From: Tragulus kanchil
Taxonomy: Eukaryota; Chordata; Mammalia; Artiodactyla; Tragulidae
Direction of reading: 5' to 3'
DNA length: 64,000 nt
Assembly: GCA_022376925.1 (NCBI GenBank)
Contig: JAIOJX010000028.1
Location: 72,877,001-72,941,000 of the forward strand
Shown piece after piece: positions 30,585 through 45,667 of the stretch (within the stretch, counting starts at the first letter, position 1; the number at the start of each line of letters is the position of its first letter). Under the pieces are notes generated by a model that ran no database searches, was not told where the DNA came from, and saw only the letters and a list, made by a program, of their open reading frames with translations. A program made the position numbers and the translations under genes.

Positions 30585-32474
30585 CTCATTAATTTTTAAA
30601 AAATAAAATTTGACATTGTAGGGCATCCCTGGTAAGAGCCAGTGCTCTACAAGGAGAGAGGCCAGTGCAATGGGAGACCCAAACAGGCTGAAGAGTAAAC
30701 ATTGATGAAAATAAATAAACAAACCAATTAAAGAGGCCACAATTTTACAAAATAAAATAAAATTTGACATTTTAAAATTCTCTACTCCAAGGTAAACTAA
30801 ATTGAATAGATTTCTTCATGCCTTGGCACATTTCATCTTCAGATAGCACTCTCTAGAAGCAAAATAGAGCGAAGAGTATGTACCCCTGGAGGTGGGGTTT
30901 CCTGAGATAAGGGTTTGGAAAAGTGGGTGTGATGATGTGAATCTAAGATTTGGAGCAAGGGGCCTGGGCTCTAATTCTGCTACTCACTGTGTGGCCTTTG
31001 AAGTCAAGTCTGGACCTGATTTCTGAAATTTCAGGTTCATCCCACTAATCCCTGGTCATCAACTGTATCTCTCAGAACTATAGTAAATACAAAAGAAGTG
31101 AGTAACTTATCAATAACTAATATACTGTTGGATGAGGACAGATGCCTCTTCTTACCATAGATAAACATGACATATGTAAAGTTGCATCTTACTAATTGGA
31201 GCCATGGGAATTTGCTCAAAACTGAAAATTCAATCTAATTGAATAAATACCTATTATGTACTACTATGTACTTTGAAACATTTGCGATAAGAGTGAGATA
31301 TTATTTTAGTTTTCAGTATTCTCATAATCTGATTGCCATAATTTATTCTGGAATTTTAAACTCCTCAGTGCCTACTACAAAAGGCACATTAATTTTTTTT
31401 TTTCTAGGAATTTTAAGTCTTTCCTTTATCCATTTTCATCCATCTTTGTTCTTTGGCCCGTGTGGGACTCTCATTGCAGTGGCCTCTCTTGTCTCAGAAC
31501 ACCGGCTCTGGGTACATGTGCTCCAGAGCTCCAGCATGGTAGTTGGACATATTGGTCCAGCTGCTCTGTGGCATGTGGGATCTTCCAGGCCAGGGATCAA
31601 ACTGGCGCCCCTTGCACTGCAGTGCAGTGTCCTTACCCCCTGGACCGCCAGGGAAGCACTAGCTCATTAATTTTTAAAAAATAAAATTTGACATTGTAGG
31701 GCATCCCTGGTAAGAGCCAGTGCTCTACAAGGAGAGAGGCCAGTGCAATGGGAGACCCAAACAGGCTGAAGAGTAAACATTGATGAAAATAAATAAACAA
31801 ACCAATTAAAGAGGCCACAATTTTACAAAATAAAATAAAATTTGACATTTTAAAATTCTCTACTCCAAGGTAAACTAAATTGAATAGATTTCTTCATGCC
31901 TTGGCACATTTCATCTTCAGATAGCACTCTCTAGAAGCAAAATAGAGCGAAGAGTATGTACCCCTGGAGGTGGGGTTTCCTGAGATAAGGGTTTGGAAAA
32001 GTGGGTGTGATGATGTGAATCTAAGATTTGGAGCAAGGGGCCTGGGCTCTAATTCTGCTACTCACTGTGTGGCCTTTGAAGTCAAGTCTGGACCTGATTT
32101 CTGAAATTTCAGGTTCATCCCACTAATCCCTGGTCATCAACTGTATCTCTCAGAACTATAGTAAATACAAAAGAAGTGAGTAACTTATCAATAACTAATA
32201 TACTGTTGGATGAGGACAGATGCCTCTTCTTACCATAGATAAACATGACATATGTAAAGTTGCATCTTACTAATTGGAGCCATGGGAATTTGCTCAAAAC
32301 TGAAAATTCAATCTAATTGAATAAATACCTATTATGTACTACTATGTACTTTGAAACATTTGCGATAAGAGTGAGATATTATTTTAGTTTTCAGTATTCT
32401 CATAATCTGATTGCCATAATTTATTCTGGAATTTTAAACTCCTCAGTGCCTACTACAAAAGGCACATTAATTTT
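30338..32474. repeat. Direct duplication pair I (~1.07 kb unit)
   Basis: 30338-31400 recurs at 31416-32474 (offset 1078). Near-perfect identity. The second copy begins inside the SINE, so it starts with a truncated SINE without tail or target-site duplication, which argues against a natural second insertion. Confidence 0.93.
30598..31400. other. Unique non-coding DNA
   Basis: No convincing gene. 30618-30770 includes SINE-like text ('gtaagagccagtgctctaca') in sense orientation. Duplicated at 31676-32474. Confidence 0.45.
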
Positions 32475-32479
32475 CCCTC

Positions 32480-33150
32480 CCTTTTTTTCTCTTTGTTGGT
32501 GTCAGTAGCTAGGCCATGTCTGACTCTTTGCAACCCATGAACTGCAGCATGTGAGGCTCCTCTGTCCTCCACTATCTCCCAGAGTTGGCTCAAATTCATG
32601 TCCATTCAGTCAGTGATGATGTCTAACCATTTCATCCTCTGCCATCCTCTTCTCGCTTTGCCTTCAGTCTTTCCCAGTATCAGGGTCTTTTCCAATGGGT
32701 CAGCTTTTCACATTAAGTGGCCAAAGTATGGCATCAGTCCTTCCAATGAATATTCAGGGTTGAATTCCTTCAAGATTGACTGGTGTGATCTCCTTGCAGT
32801 CCAAGGAACTCTCTAGGGTCTTTCCCAACACCACAATTCAAAACCATCAATTATTTGGTGCTTTGCCTTCCTTATGGTCCAGCTCTCACATCTGTACATG
32901 ACTGGTGGAAAAGCCAGAGCTTTGATTATTCACACCTTTGCGGGTAAAGTGATGTCTCTGCTTTTTAATATGATGTCTAGGTTTATCATAGTTTCTCTTC
33001 CAAGGAGTAAGCATCTGGTAACGGTCACTATCTGCAGTGATTTTGGAGTGCAAAAAAAATAAAATCTGCTCTTGCTTCCACTTTTCCCCCTTCTATTTAC
33101 CATAAAGTGATCTTAGTTTTTCCAGGGTTGAGTTTCAAACCAGCTTTATA
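32480..33150 (-). mobile_element. BovB LINE fragment, antisense
   Basis: Antisense BovB 3' region: 'ccatgtctgactctttgcaac', 'ggctcaaattcatgtccattc', 'ggtcttttccaatgggtcag', 'tggccaaagtatggcatc' and 'tgaatattcagggttga' in consecutive order. Confidence 0.9.
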
Positions 33151-33194
33151 ATTCTTATTTAATACAGAGAATAAAAGTGACAGCTAAATAACAA

Positions 33195-33545
33195 ACACAG
33201 TTGGCTGCACTGGGTCTACACTGTTAGGCATAGGCTTTCTTTAGTTGCAGCTAATGGGGGCCAATCTTTGTTGTAGTGTATGGGGCTTCTCATTGTAGTG
33301 GTTTCTCCTGTTGTGGAGCATAGGTTCTAGGCACACAGGGTTCAGTAGCTGGGAAACACAGTAGTTGTGGCTAATGGACCCTAGAACTTGGGCTCAGTAA
33401 TTGTGGTGCACTGGCTTAGTTTCTCTGTGGCGTGTGGACTCTTCCTGGACCAGGGATCAAACCTGTGTCCCCTACATTGGCAGGTGGATTTTTTGGGGGG
33501 GGGAGGTGGATTCTTATCTACTGAAGCATCAGGCAAGTCCCACAT
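33195..33545 (-). mobile_element. tRNA-Glu-derived SINE, antisense
   Basis: Older SINE: 'tggggcttctcattgtagtg', 'gtggcgtgtggactcttcc', 'ggaccagggatcaaacctg', with a G-run expansion at 33494-33503 near the head. Its right third recurs at 34524-34645 in pair J. Confidence 0.8.
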
Positions 33546-33814
33546 TTGCACGAATATTCTATGCAATTTGTAACCTCATCTAGAAAATGAATATGCATAC
33601 CTTGAATATCTTCAATATTGTCCCACTTGCATGGAGATGCTACAAAGAGCTTTTTAATAGCAAAAAAAGAGGGAATTGTGCGACATCAAAGGAAAAAAGG
33701 ATGAAAGAAAAACAGGGGAGTTCATTTATTATTTTTCAATTAAAAATATTTATATGTGTTTCATTTGGTTTAACTGAGAGTTAGCATTGCTTCATCTTTT
33801 GAATATTTAGTCAC

Positions 33815-33940
33815 AGGGAATTACCTTGCAGGCCACTGGTTAGGACTCGGCACTTTCAATGTCAAGGGCCTGGGTTTGAGCCCTGGTCAGAGAACTAAAA
33901 TCTTGCAAGCCATGTAGCACACCTCCCAAACCCCCAGTTT
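33815..33940 (+). mobile_element. tRNA-derived SINE, sense
   Basis: 'ccttgcaggccactggttag', 'gcctgggtttgagccctgg' and 'tcagagaactaaaatcttgc' with an A/T-rich tail. Second copy 34915-35040. Confidence 0.75.
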
Positions 33941-34500
33941 TTTTTTTTTTTCTTTACTTGCAAAATCTTTTTAGAATTCAGGACAGAAATAAAGAATACT
34001 AGTTAAGTTTTTCCAGAATTATAGAATGCATCATGGTATTAGCCAATCAAATACTTAAATCAAGGAAGAGGCTAGAAAGACCAGTAAGATGTGTGTTGAA
34101 ACCGAATTGTTAGTAGCATTAAAACTGATGTAGTATTTCTAGCAACAGATTACAAGAACTCTAAAAGTCACAGGTTTTGACCTGTAATCTCACTATTGGG
34201 AATATACATTAAAGTGTAAAAGTTATATGTACATACTTTTGTAAAGCAGTATTTGGAACAACAAAGTGCTGGAAACAATCCACTTGTGTAGCAGCTCCAC
34301 AGTGGTTATTTGAACAACAAGGGACTCACTAATGAGAGAAATATACAGCTGGATAAAAGTGAATGTAAAACTATTTTAAGTGCAAACAAAGTAACTATGA
34401 CCAGATAAAATCAACATATGCCTATATTTAACTGAAGAAGCTGTGCAAAGATATAAATAACTCTCCAATGTGAAAGCATACTCTTGTATTAACTGTTTAG
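33941..34500. other. Non-coding DNA, nothing recognised
   Basis: AT-rich; some text near 34185-34330 ('gtaatctcactattgggaat', 'cttttgtaaagcagtatttgg') recalls an old L1 ORF2 3' region in sense orientation, but it is too short for a firm call. Duplicated in pair J. Confidence 0.4.
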
Positions 34501-35707
34501 AGAGGGATTGGGTTGGCCAGAAATTTCTCTGTGGCGTGTGGACTCTTCCTGGACCAGGGATCAAGTGTCCCCTACATTGGCAGGTGGATTTTTTGGGGGG
34601 GGGAGGTGGATTCTTATCTACTGAAGCATCAGGCAAGTCCCACATTTGCACGAATATTCTATGCAATTTGTAACCTCATCTAGAAAATGAATATGCATAC
34701 CTTGAATATCTTCAATATTGTCCCACTTGCATGGAGATGCTACAAAGAGCTTTTTAATAGCAAAAAAAGAGGGAATTGTGCGACATCAAAGGAAAAAAGG
34801 ATGAAAGAAAAACAGGGGAGTTCATTTATTATTTTTCAATTAAAAATATTTATATGTGTTTCATTTGGTTTAACTGAGAGTTAGCATTGCTTCATCTTTT
34901 GAATATTTAGTCACAGGGAATTACCTTGCAGGCCACTGGTTAGGACTCGGCACTTTCAATGTCAAGGGCCTGGGTTTGAGCCCTGGTCAGAGAACTAAAA
35001 TCTTGCAAGCCATGTAGCACACCTCCCAAACCCCCAGTTTTTTTTTTTTTTCTTTACTTGCAAAATCTTTTTAGAATTCAGGACAGAAATAAAGAATACT
35101 AGTTAAGTTTTTCCAGAATTATAGAATGCATCATGGTATTAGCCAATCAAATACTTAAATCAAGGAAGAGGCTAGAAAGACCAGTAAGATGTGTGTTGAA
35201 ACCGAATTGTTAGTAGCATTAAAACTGATGTAGTATTTCTAGCAACAGATTACAAGAACTCTAAAAGTCACAGGTTTTGACCTGTAATCTCACTATTGGG
35301 AATATACATTAAAGTGTAAAAGTTATATGTACATACTTTTGTAAAGCAGTATTTGGAACAACAAAGTGCTGGAAACAATCCACTTGTGTAGCAGCTCCAC
35401 AGTGGTTATTTGAACAACAAGGGACTCACTAATGAGAGAAATATACAGCTGGATAAAAGTGAATGTAAAACTATTTTAAGTGCAAACAAAGTAACTATGA
35501 CCAGATAAAATCAACATATGCCTATATTTAACTGAAGAAGCTGTGCAAAGATATAAATAACTCTCCAATGTGAAAGCATACTCTTGTATTAACTGTTTAG
35601 AGAGGGATTGGGTTGGCCAGAAATTTGCTTGGGTTTTCATATAACATCTTGTGGAAAAAATCAAAAGACTTTTTGGCCAACTCAATAATATATATGTATT
35701 TCGGCAC

Positions 35708-36723
<1,016 letters not shown>

Positions 36724-36762
<39 letters not shown>
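36724..36762. repeat. (CA)n microsatellite
   Basis: About 17 CA units between 'aaaaaata' and 'tatataccatg', directly after the pseudogene A-tail. Copy at 37824-37861. Confidence 0.95.
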
Positions 36763-36764
<2 letters not shown>

Positions 36765-37067
36765 CCATGAAAATCATCTGTTTAAAGTTTTCAATTCAAA
36801 AGTTTAAAATATATTTATAGAGGGCTTATTTTTATAATTATTAAACATTTCCTTTTTAAAAAGATGAGATCAGTAGACCTAATTGCCTGGGACAAAGACA
36901 GAGGAGTCACATTTTAATTTTAGATCTTTTGAAAATTTCTTGGTACTGTAACCCATGCAATGGGCATAGTTTCCACCTAATATCCAAATAGATGTCTAGG
37001 CAATCCAACAAAACTTTCTTAAAAATCCAGATGCATTGCTGGTAAAGCAAATCTATGCTGGGGTTTT

Positions 37068-37865
<798 letters not shown>

Positions 37866-38150
37866 CCATGAAAATCATCTGTTTAAAGTTTTCAATTCAA
37901 AAGTTTAAAATATATTTATAGAGGGCTTATTTTTATAATTATTAAACATTTCCTTTTTAAAAAGATGAGATCAGTAGACCTAATTGCCTGGGACAAAGAC
38001 AGAGGAGTCACATTTTAATTTTAGATCTTTTGAAAATTTCTTGGTACTGTAACCCATGCAATGGGCATAGTTTCCACCTAATATCCAAATAGATGTCTAG
38101 GCAATCCAACAAAACTTTCTTAAAAATCCAGATGCATTGCTGGTAGCAAA

Positions 38151-39045
38151 TTACCTCTATTTTTCTGCTCACATAAGGTTTGTGTTCTATGTTCCTAGCA
38201 AGTTTAAATCCACCTTGTCTACTGTCAAATACAGGACCCCCAGTCTCTAGTGCGTACTGTTCTGATAGGAGGCTTTATTCTCAGGAATACATGTGGTGAT
38301 CACATTAGGCTTTGAATTTAGACTTGCTATTTATAAACAACTCTGCTCTTTATCCTCTGACCCGAGGCTCACTTGCCCCAGTTACCTCATCTGTAGAATA
38401 AGGCTAAGGGCACTTTCTGTCAGGGTGGTAACCGACATGATAGATACAAAATAACTTAGCACATAGCTGGAATGTTGGTGAAGCTCACTCACTGGTCTAA
38501 TTTCTACCATTAGCAATCTTATTCTATTGTTATAACCTGTATTATATTGACATAGACCCAAATACATACAAACAAGTCTTGTTTCTCAGACCAGTCAACT
38601 CTGAGTAAACCAATTAAGGACGTGAGTTGTTCCTAAAGAGTTTTTCAGCACCCTTCCCATTTCCTGGGGTGCTCCCTGCACCCTCACTTGGACTGTGTAC
38701 CATTCCAGAAATGAAGGGAGCCTTGTCACCCTGTCCTTCTGCACGTGGTTGCATGCACATCCACAGAGCTGTTCAGTAGCCACACCACCTCTAGCACTAG
38801 TCTTACTCCTGCACTCATAACCTGCCCCAAAGGTCCATCCCCTCATCCAAATGCATGGTTCTGCTTTTCTCCCAACTGTAGCTTTAGTGAAATTCCTAAG
38901 GACAGTCTTATTGGGTCACTTCAGCCTTTGACTATAAGATAAACTGAGGGTTCTGCTATGTTGGCAGAACCTATTTGCAAGAATATGCTGTGCCTACACA
39001 GATACAAACCTGTTTAAAGTGTGATCCAAATATTTTGGGGAAGTG
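38151..39045. other. Unique non-coding DNA
   Basis: No gene, RNA or named repeat recognised. A few open frames under 85 codons lack recognisable motifs. Confidence 0.5.
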
Positions 39046-39448
39046 CCCAAAGTGCTGCCCCAAATATTTTGGTTATAGATCCCTCAGATTCTTCCAAGAA
39101 CATTCCTGTAGCTGTAGCTCTGTGTGTGTGTGTGTTTGCGTGTGTGTTCTCCTTACCTGTGCTCAGAAAGATTTCTTCTTATTCTAAAGAGGGTTGGCAA
39201 GGTTTTGGATTTGAGAACCTGAGTTTCACTTTTTCCAGGAACGAAGTTAAAGGCTTTGGTTTCAAGAACGTAGAGTGGAGTCTGAGATGAGCTGTCTGCA
39301 AAGCTCCGGGTTCTGAGATGAAAAGAGAGTGGAGAGGCCTGAACTTGAGGGGCATGGCAGGGCTACCCACTTCTCACATGGGGTGTCCCTGCATGACTAC
39401 AGAGCAGTGAGGCTCCCACAGAGTGGTTGTTTGTGGAATACACTATTT

Positions 39449-39718
39449 TTTTTAACTTTTTTTTTTTTTGGCCATTTCTATTGATCTTTCATTTATTTAT
39501 CTTTGTTCTTTGGCCTGTGTGGGCCGCCCATATCAGTGGCCTCTCTCACTGCAGAGCACCGGCTCTGGGCACATGAGCTCCAGGGCTCTGGCTCCATAGT
39601 TGGACACATCCGTCCAGCTGTTCCGCAGCACGTGAGATCCTCCCAGACCAGGGATTAAACCAGCGCCCCTTGCATTGCAAGGCAGTGTCCTTATCCACTG
39701 GACCACCAGGGAAGCCCC
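39449..39718 (-). mobile_element. tRNA-Glu SINE, antisense
   Basis: Young-family copy with T-run, 'ggccatttctattgatcttt', 'ccagaccagggattaaacc' and head 'ggaccaccagggaagcccc'. Perfect 15-bp target-site duplication tggaatacactattt at 39434-39448 and 39719-39733. Second copy 40617-40885, with the same duplication in both flanks. Confidence 0.95.
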
Positions 39719-39739
39719 TGGAATACACTATTTAATGGA

Positions 39740-40214
39740 GACAGTAATCAATTTTGACAGTGACAATCAGTTTTGACAGTGACAATCAGGTTCCATCTAA
39801 AATTTCCAATAAGTCCCAGGATTCTTTGTAGAAATTGTGAGATGATTAAAGGGTTCCACCCACCCACTCCATGAATAAAGTTAGATTCTCTGCCAGATGA
39901 AAACTGAATTATCTTCCAAGTTTGAAGGAGTGTATGTGGAGAAAGATTGATCTGATTTAGAAAAATGAAAGTTATATTTCTTTCATTTTGAATGAGTAGA
40001 GTAAATCATGTTGGTTACTGTCCCATTTTGGCTGCATTTAACAGGGAGGGCTCTGGCCAGTATTCCCAGGCTCATCGTTGAGAAATTCTGTGAACTCCTC
40101 TGTTACCTTGAGAAGGTGTATTCTCAAGAGATTATTCTTTGGAATTTAATTTACATGATTAGATTCAACTTTCTAGATGCCTTAAATGAGGTATTCTCTG
40201 ACAAGGCAATTTGT
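39740..40214. other. Unique non-coding DNA
   Basis: A short direct repeat 'gacagtgacaatcag' occurs twice near 39755-39788. No gene recognised. Duplicated in pair L. Confidence 0.45.
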
Positions 40215-41384
40215 CCCAAAGTGCTGCCCCAAATATTTTGGTTATAGATCCCTCAGATTCTTCCAAGAACATTCCTGTAGCTGTAGCTCTGTGTGTGTGT
40301 GTTTGCGTGTGTGTTCTCCTTACCTGTGCTCAGAAAGATTTCTTCTTATTCTAAAGAGGGTTGGCAAGGTTTTGGATTTGAGAACCTGAGTTTCACTTTT
40401 TCCAGGAACGAAGTTAAAGGCTTTGGTTTCAAGAACGTAGAGTGGAGTCTGAGATGAGCTGTCTGCAAAGCTCCGGGTTCTGAGATGAAAAGAGAGTGGA
40501 GAGGCCTGAACTTGAGGGGCATGGCAGGGCTACCCACTTCTCACATGGGGTGTCCCTGCATGACTACAGAGCAGTGAGGCTCCCACAGAGTGGTTGTTTG
40601 TGGAATACACTATTTTTTTTAACTTTTTTTTTTTTTGGCCATTTCTATTGATCTTTCATTTATTTATCTTTGTTCTTTGGCCTGTGTGGGCCGCCCATAT
40701 CAGTGGCCTCTCTCACTGCAGAGCACCGGCTCTGGGCACATGAGCTCCAGGGCTCTGGCTCCATAGTTGGACACATCCGTCCAGCTGTTCCGCAGCACGT
40801 GAGATCCTCCCAGACCAGGGATTAAACCAGCGCCCCTTGCATTGCAAGGCAGTGTCCTTATCCACTGGACCACCAGGGAAGCCCCTGGAATACACTATTT
40901 AATGGAGACAGTAATCAATTTTGACAGTGACAATCAGTTTTGACAGTGACAATCAGGTTCCATCTAAAATTTCCAATAAGTCCCAGGATTCTTTGTAGAA
41001 ATTGTGAGATGATTAAAGGGTTCCACCCACCCACTCCATGAATAAAGTTAGATTCTCTGCCAGATGAAAACTGAATTATCTTCCAAGTTTGAAGGGAGTG
41101 TATGTGGAGAAAGATTGATCTGATTTAGAAAAATGAAAGTTATATTTCTTTCATTTTGAATGAGTAGAGTAAATCATGTTGGTTACTGTCCCATTTTGGC
41201 TGCATTTAACAGGGAGGGCTCTGGCCAGTATTCCCAGGCTCATCGTTGAGAAATTCTGTGAACTCCTCTGTTACCTTGAGAAGGTGTATTCTCAAGAGAT
41301 TATTCTTTGGAATTTAATTTACATGATTAGATTCAACTTTCTAGATGCCTTAAATGAGGTATTCTCTGACAAGGCAATTTGTGA

Positions 41385-41655
41385 ATTCTGAAGAAAATTG
41401 CAAGAGAAGATAAATCCACTGCAAAACACCAAAAGCTCTGGAGACAGAAAAACATGTTGGGAGAATGTGGATAAGTTACATACTTCCTCTCATGCCTGGT
41501 ATTTTCATCAGTAAGATAAATATATACTGAGTGTATTTTCCAACAGGTTATAGTGAGGAAAGAATGAGTATATACTCAACAGCACAAATCCTTCAGTAAA
41601 TGCTCATCTTGTCTTCCATTATAACCATACTTGACTTCTTTTGACCGCCTTTATT
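41385..41655. other. Unique non-coding DNA
   Basis: Nothing recognised between duplication pair L and the next SINE. Confidence 0.4.
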
Positions 41656-41925
41656 TTTATTTTTTTAAAGATTTAATTATTTTTGGCTGTGCTGGATCTT
41701 CATTACTGGCATGGGCTTTCTCTAGTTGTGGTAACCTGGAGCTATTCTTCCTTGTGAGGCACAGGTTTCTCATGGCCTTGACTTCTCTTGTCGAGGAGCA
41801 TAGCACAGGCTCTAGGCACGTGGGCTTCAGCAGTTGCAACTCACAGGCTCTAGAGTGTGTTTCCCCTGCACTGGCATGTAGATTCCTAACTGCTGGACCA
41901 CCAGGAAACCCTGATCACCTTTATT
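41656..41925 (-). mobile_element. tRNA-derived SINE, antisense
   Basis: 'ttaattatttttggctgtgc', 'ggctttctctagttgtggt', 'gcacgtgggcttcagcagt' and head 'ctggaccaccaggaaaccc'. Diverged, with a short internal loss. Confidence 0.85.
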
Positions 41926-42024
41926 TTTAAATAAACTTTATTAATATGTAACATACAGAAATGTATACCAGAAGCATAGAGCATGAATTGTCACAATAAT
42001 AGTTCACTCTTACAGTTCACTCTT

Positions 42025-42359
42025 TTTTCTTTTTAATTTTTTTTTTTTAATTTATTTATCTTTTGGAGGGGGTCGGGTTGGGAAGGGAGGGGGATGGGCG
42101 GGCCACTTCTATTGGTCTTTCATTTCTCTATTTTCATCCATCTTTGTTCTTTGGCTCCTGTGGGCCTCCCATCACGGTGGCCACTGTCGTCACAGAGCAC
42201 CGGCTCTGGGCACATGCGCGCCAGAGCTCTGGCTCAGTAATTGGACACATCAGTCCAGCCGCTCCACGGCATGTGGGATCCTCCCAGGCCAGGGATCGAA
42301 CCGGCGTCCCTTGCACTGCAAGGTGGTGTCCTTACCCACTGGACCACCAGGGGAAGCCC
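42025..42359 (-). mobile_element. Young tRNA-Glu SINE, antisense
   Basis: Full-length copy of the same family as 24717-25046: G-rich block, 'ttcatccatctttgttcttt', 'cagggatcgaaccggcgtcc' and head 'ccaccaggggaagccc'. Target-site duplication acagttcactctt at 42012-42024 and 42360-42372. Confidence 0.95.
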
Positions 42360-42639
42360 ACAGTTCACTCTTACAGTTACTGTGAGGTCAAGAAATAGAA
42401 CATGGCCAAGTCAAGGAAGCGTCTTCTTTCTCTCTCAGTTGCTACCTGCTAAATCTCCACCACTAATGTAACCATTATCCTGACTTTTAATACCATCGTT
42501 TAGTTTAAGGGGATTGTTTTTTTCTTTGAGATTTTTATTGTGATAAGGACACAGTATGAGATATATCCTTTCTTAAATTTTAAGTGTACATTGTTTTTGA
42601 CTAAAGGTACAATGTTAGTAAACTAACTAATAAGTTAGA

Positions 42640-44867
42640 GCTTATTTGTCTTACTTAACTGACACTTCATGCCTGTTGATTAATACCATCATTTAGCTGG
42701 GCTGATTTTTACACTTAACACATACTGAATCATACAGTATGTATCAGTTTATATCTGGCTTCTTTCATTTACAATGTTGATGAAATTGATTCATATTTTG
42801 CATTGAACAGTAATTTGTTCATGTACATTACTGAAGAATTCTTCCATTATTTGAATATACCACATTATGCTTAACCCATTCTTATGTGGGTGAGCATTTG
42901 TGTTGTTTCCAGATTGGGGCCATTATGAGTAGTACTGTGGCAATTTGTACTTATGTGTATGAATTTCTGTTAGGAATATGCATAAGGGCCAGATTGTTAT
43001 GTCATATGGTGTGTGTACAAACAGCTTTCATTTATACTGCTAAACAATTTTCTCAAGTGAGTGTGCCAGTTTTTTTCTCTCACAAACTCTATAAGAATTC
43101 CTGTTTTATATCTCTGCACCTGGTATTGACAGTTTTTTCTTTTTTGGTGTAGACTTTCTTTTGGGGATGGGTTATCTCCTGTGGTTTGATTGAGATGTTC
43201 CTAAGGCTGAACTAATGAGGTTGAACAGCTTTTTCATAAATTTGTTGATTGCCTGGATATCCTCTTTTGTGAAGTGTTTGTTTAAAAGTTTTTTTTTGAC
43301 CATTTTTAAATTGGGTCATTAGTTCTATTATTGATTTTTTACTAATTGTATGGATACCACAACTTACTCATTCATCACCTGTTGATAGCATTTGGATTTC
43401 CCTGGTTTGGGGCTATTTTGAATAAAGCTGATACAATCATTTGTAAATACATGTCCATATATGTCTTTCTATGTGCATATGTTTCCATTTTTCTTATTCA
43501 GTGTGGAATTGCTAGGTGAAATGAAATGGTACTTAATAAGTAACTACCAAACTGTTTTCCAAATTGACTATTCCATTTTATATTCCTTCTGTATGAGTTC
43601 TAGTTGTTTCATATCCTCAACTATCCTGTCTCCTTCTCTCTCTCCTCTCTTTCTCCTCTCTTTTCTTCTGTTCAGCTTCTCAGTCTCCTGACTTCCACTT
43701 AGACACAGAAAAATGGTTAAAGGCAGACATTAGGGCCAAATTAGGCTTATTTGTCTTACTTAACTGACACTTCATGCCTGTTGATTAATACCATCATTTA
43801 GCTGGGCTGATTTTTACACTTAACACATACTGAATCATACAGTATGTATCAGTTTATATCTGGCTTCTTTCATTTACAATGTTGATGAAATTGATTCATA
43901 TTTTGCATTGAACAGTAATTTGTTCATGTACATTACTGAAGAATTCTTCCATTATTTGAATATACCACATTATGCTTAACCCATTCTTATGTGGGTGAGC
44001 ATTTGTGTTGTTTCCAGATTGGGGCCATTATGAGTAGTACTGTGGCAATTTGTACTTATGTGTATGAATTTCTGTTAGGAATATGCATAAGGGCCAGATT
44101 GTTATGTCATATGGTGTGTGTACAAACAGCTTTCATTTATACTGCTAAACAATTTTCTCAAGTGAGTGTGCCAGTTTTTTTCTCTCACAAACTCTATAAG
44201 AATTCCTGTTTTATATCTCTGCACCTGGTATTGACAGTTTTTTCTTTTTTGGTGTAGACTTTCTTTTGGGGATGGGTTATCTCCTGTGGTTTGATTGAGA
44301 TGTTCCTAAGGCTGAACTAATGAGGTTGAACAGCTTTTTCATAAATTTGTTGATTGCCTGGATATCCTCTTTTGTGAAGTGTTTGTTTAAAAGTTTTTTT
44401 TTGACCATTTTTAAATTGGGTCATTAGTTCTATTATTGATTTTTTACTAATTGTATGGATACCACAACTTACTCATTCATCACCTGTTGATAGCATTTGG
44501 ATTTCCCTGGTTTGGGGCTATTTTGAATAAAGCTGATACAATCATTTGTAAATACATGTCCATATATGTCTTTCTATGTGCATATGTTTCCATTTTTCTT
44601 ATTCAGTGTGGAATTGCTAGGTGAAATGAAATGGTACTTAATAAGTAACTACCAAACTGTTTTCCAAATTGACTATTCCATTTTATATTCCTTCTGTATG
44701 AGTTCTAGTTGTTTCATATCCTCAACTAACCCTCCTCCCTGTCTCCTTCTCTTTCTCTCTCCCTCTCTTTCTCCTCTCTTTTCTTCTGTTCAGCTTCTCA
44801 GTCTCCTGACTTCCACTTAGACACAGAAAAATGGTTAAAGGCAGACATTAGGGCCAAATTAGGCTTA
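42640..44867. repeat. Direct duplication pair M (~1.1 kb unit)
   Basis: 42640-43750 recurs at 43745-44867 (offset 1105). A pyrimidine tract near 43618/44722 differs by an insertion ('aacccccctccctg'-type bases and an extra CT stretch). Overlaps pair N, so about 300 bases occur three times. Confidence 0.92.
42700..43620 (-). mobile_element. Old L1 fragments, antisense
   Basis: Text such as 'gggtgagcatttgtgttgtt', 'tccagattggggccattatg' and, later, 'gggctattttgaataaagctg' with 'ctaccaaactgttttccaaa' matches antisense old L1 ORF2/3' sequence. At least two pieces. Repeated at 43805-44730 and, in part, 45688-45870. Confidence 0.65.
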
Positions 44868-45414
44868 CTTCTCTGTATTTTCATTCTGTATTAGCCGAGG
44901 TCCCCTAGAAAATAGGGGGGACTTTGTCTAAGAAAATAGATCCTGAGGTAAAGGTTAAGTGCTAATTGTTAGCTTTCAAATTAGATTTATTATCCTATTT
45001 CAGCTCTATTAGCGTGCTAATTATACATTTTTACTATTCTTTTTAGCCATTACTCTAAAGATTGCTACATGCATCCTAGACTTGGTGAAGTCTTTTGTTG
45101 AGAATTCAAGCATTCATCTTATTGCTTCTGTTTTAAAAATCATGTATGTTCTTCTTATAGCTTGAATTAATATTTTCTCCTCTTCTTTGGCTTTGAAAAA
45201 TGTTACTATGATACATCTATATGCTTCTTTTTCTGAGTTTAATTTAAATGATGTATTTAGCTTCCCGAATTTGTGGTTTGATATAAACATCACTTTGATC
45301 TTTAAATTTTATTTCTGCTTCATCTGTCTCTTCTGGATTTGTTTCCTTTTTAGTAGAATTTTCACTATTATCCTTACATCTTTTATGCTGCCTCTTTTTG
45401 GGGGTTTCTATTTT
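44868..45414. other. Non-coding DNA
   Basis: AT-rich; a 76-codon Phe/Ile-rich frame at 45187-45417 looks like translated low-complexity sequence. No gene called. Duplicated in pair N. Confidence 0.45.
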
Positions 45415-45667
45415 TAATTAATTAATTTATGGCTGCACTGGTTCTTTGTTGTTGTGTGCAGGTTTCTCATTGCTGTGACTTCTCTTGTTGCAGAGCACAG
45501 GCTCTAGGGTGCATTGGCTTCACTAGTTGCAGCACACAGGCTCAGTAGTTGTGGCAAATAGCCTTAGTTGCTCTGTGGCATGTGGAGTCATCTTGGACCA
45601 GAGATCTAGCCCACATTCTCTGCATTGGCAGGCAGATTTTTATCCACTGTGTTATTGGGAAAGCCCT
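45415..45667 (-). mobile_element. tRNA-derived SINE, antisense
   Basis: 'attaatttatggctgcactgg', 'cagcacacaggctcagtag', 'gtggcatgtggagtcatctt' and head 'ttattgggaaagccc'. Second copy 46555-46807. Confidence 0.8.

Larger units (their letters stand above)
33420..35626. repeat. Direct duplication pair J (~1.1 kb unit)
   Basis: 33420-34528 recurs at 34524-35626 (offset 1104, then 1100 after a 4-base difference in 'gatcaaacctgtgtcccc' versus 'gatcaagtgtcccc', close to the junction). Otherwise identical. Confidence 0.93.
39046..41384. repeat. Direct duplication pair L (~1.17 kb unit)
   Basis: 39046-40217 recurs at 40215-41384 (offset 1169, then 1165 after a TG-repeat length difference near 39121, and 1166 after one extra G near 41093). 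Joined at 'aatttgtcccaaagtg'. Confidence 0.93.
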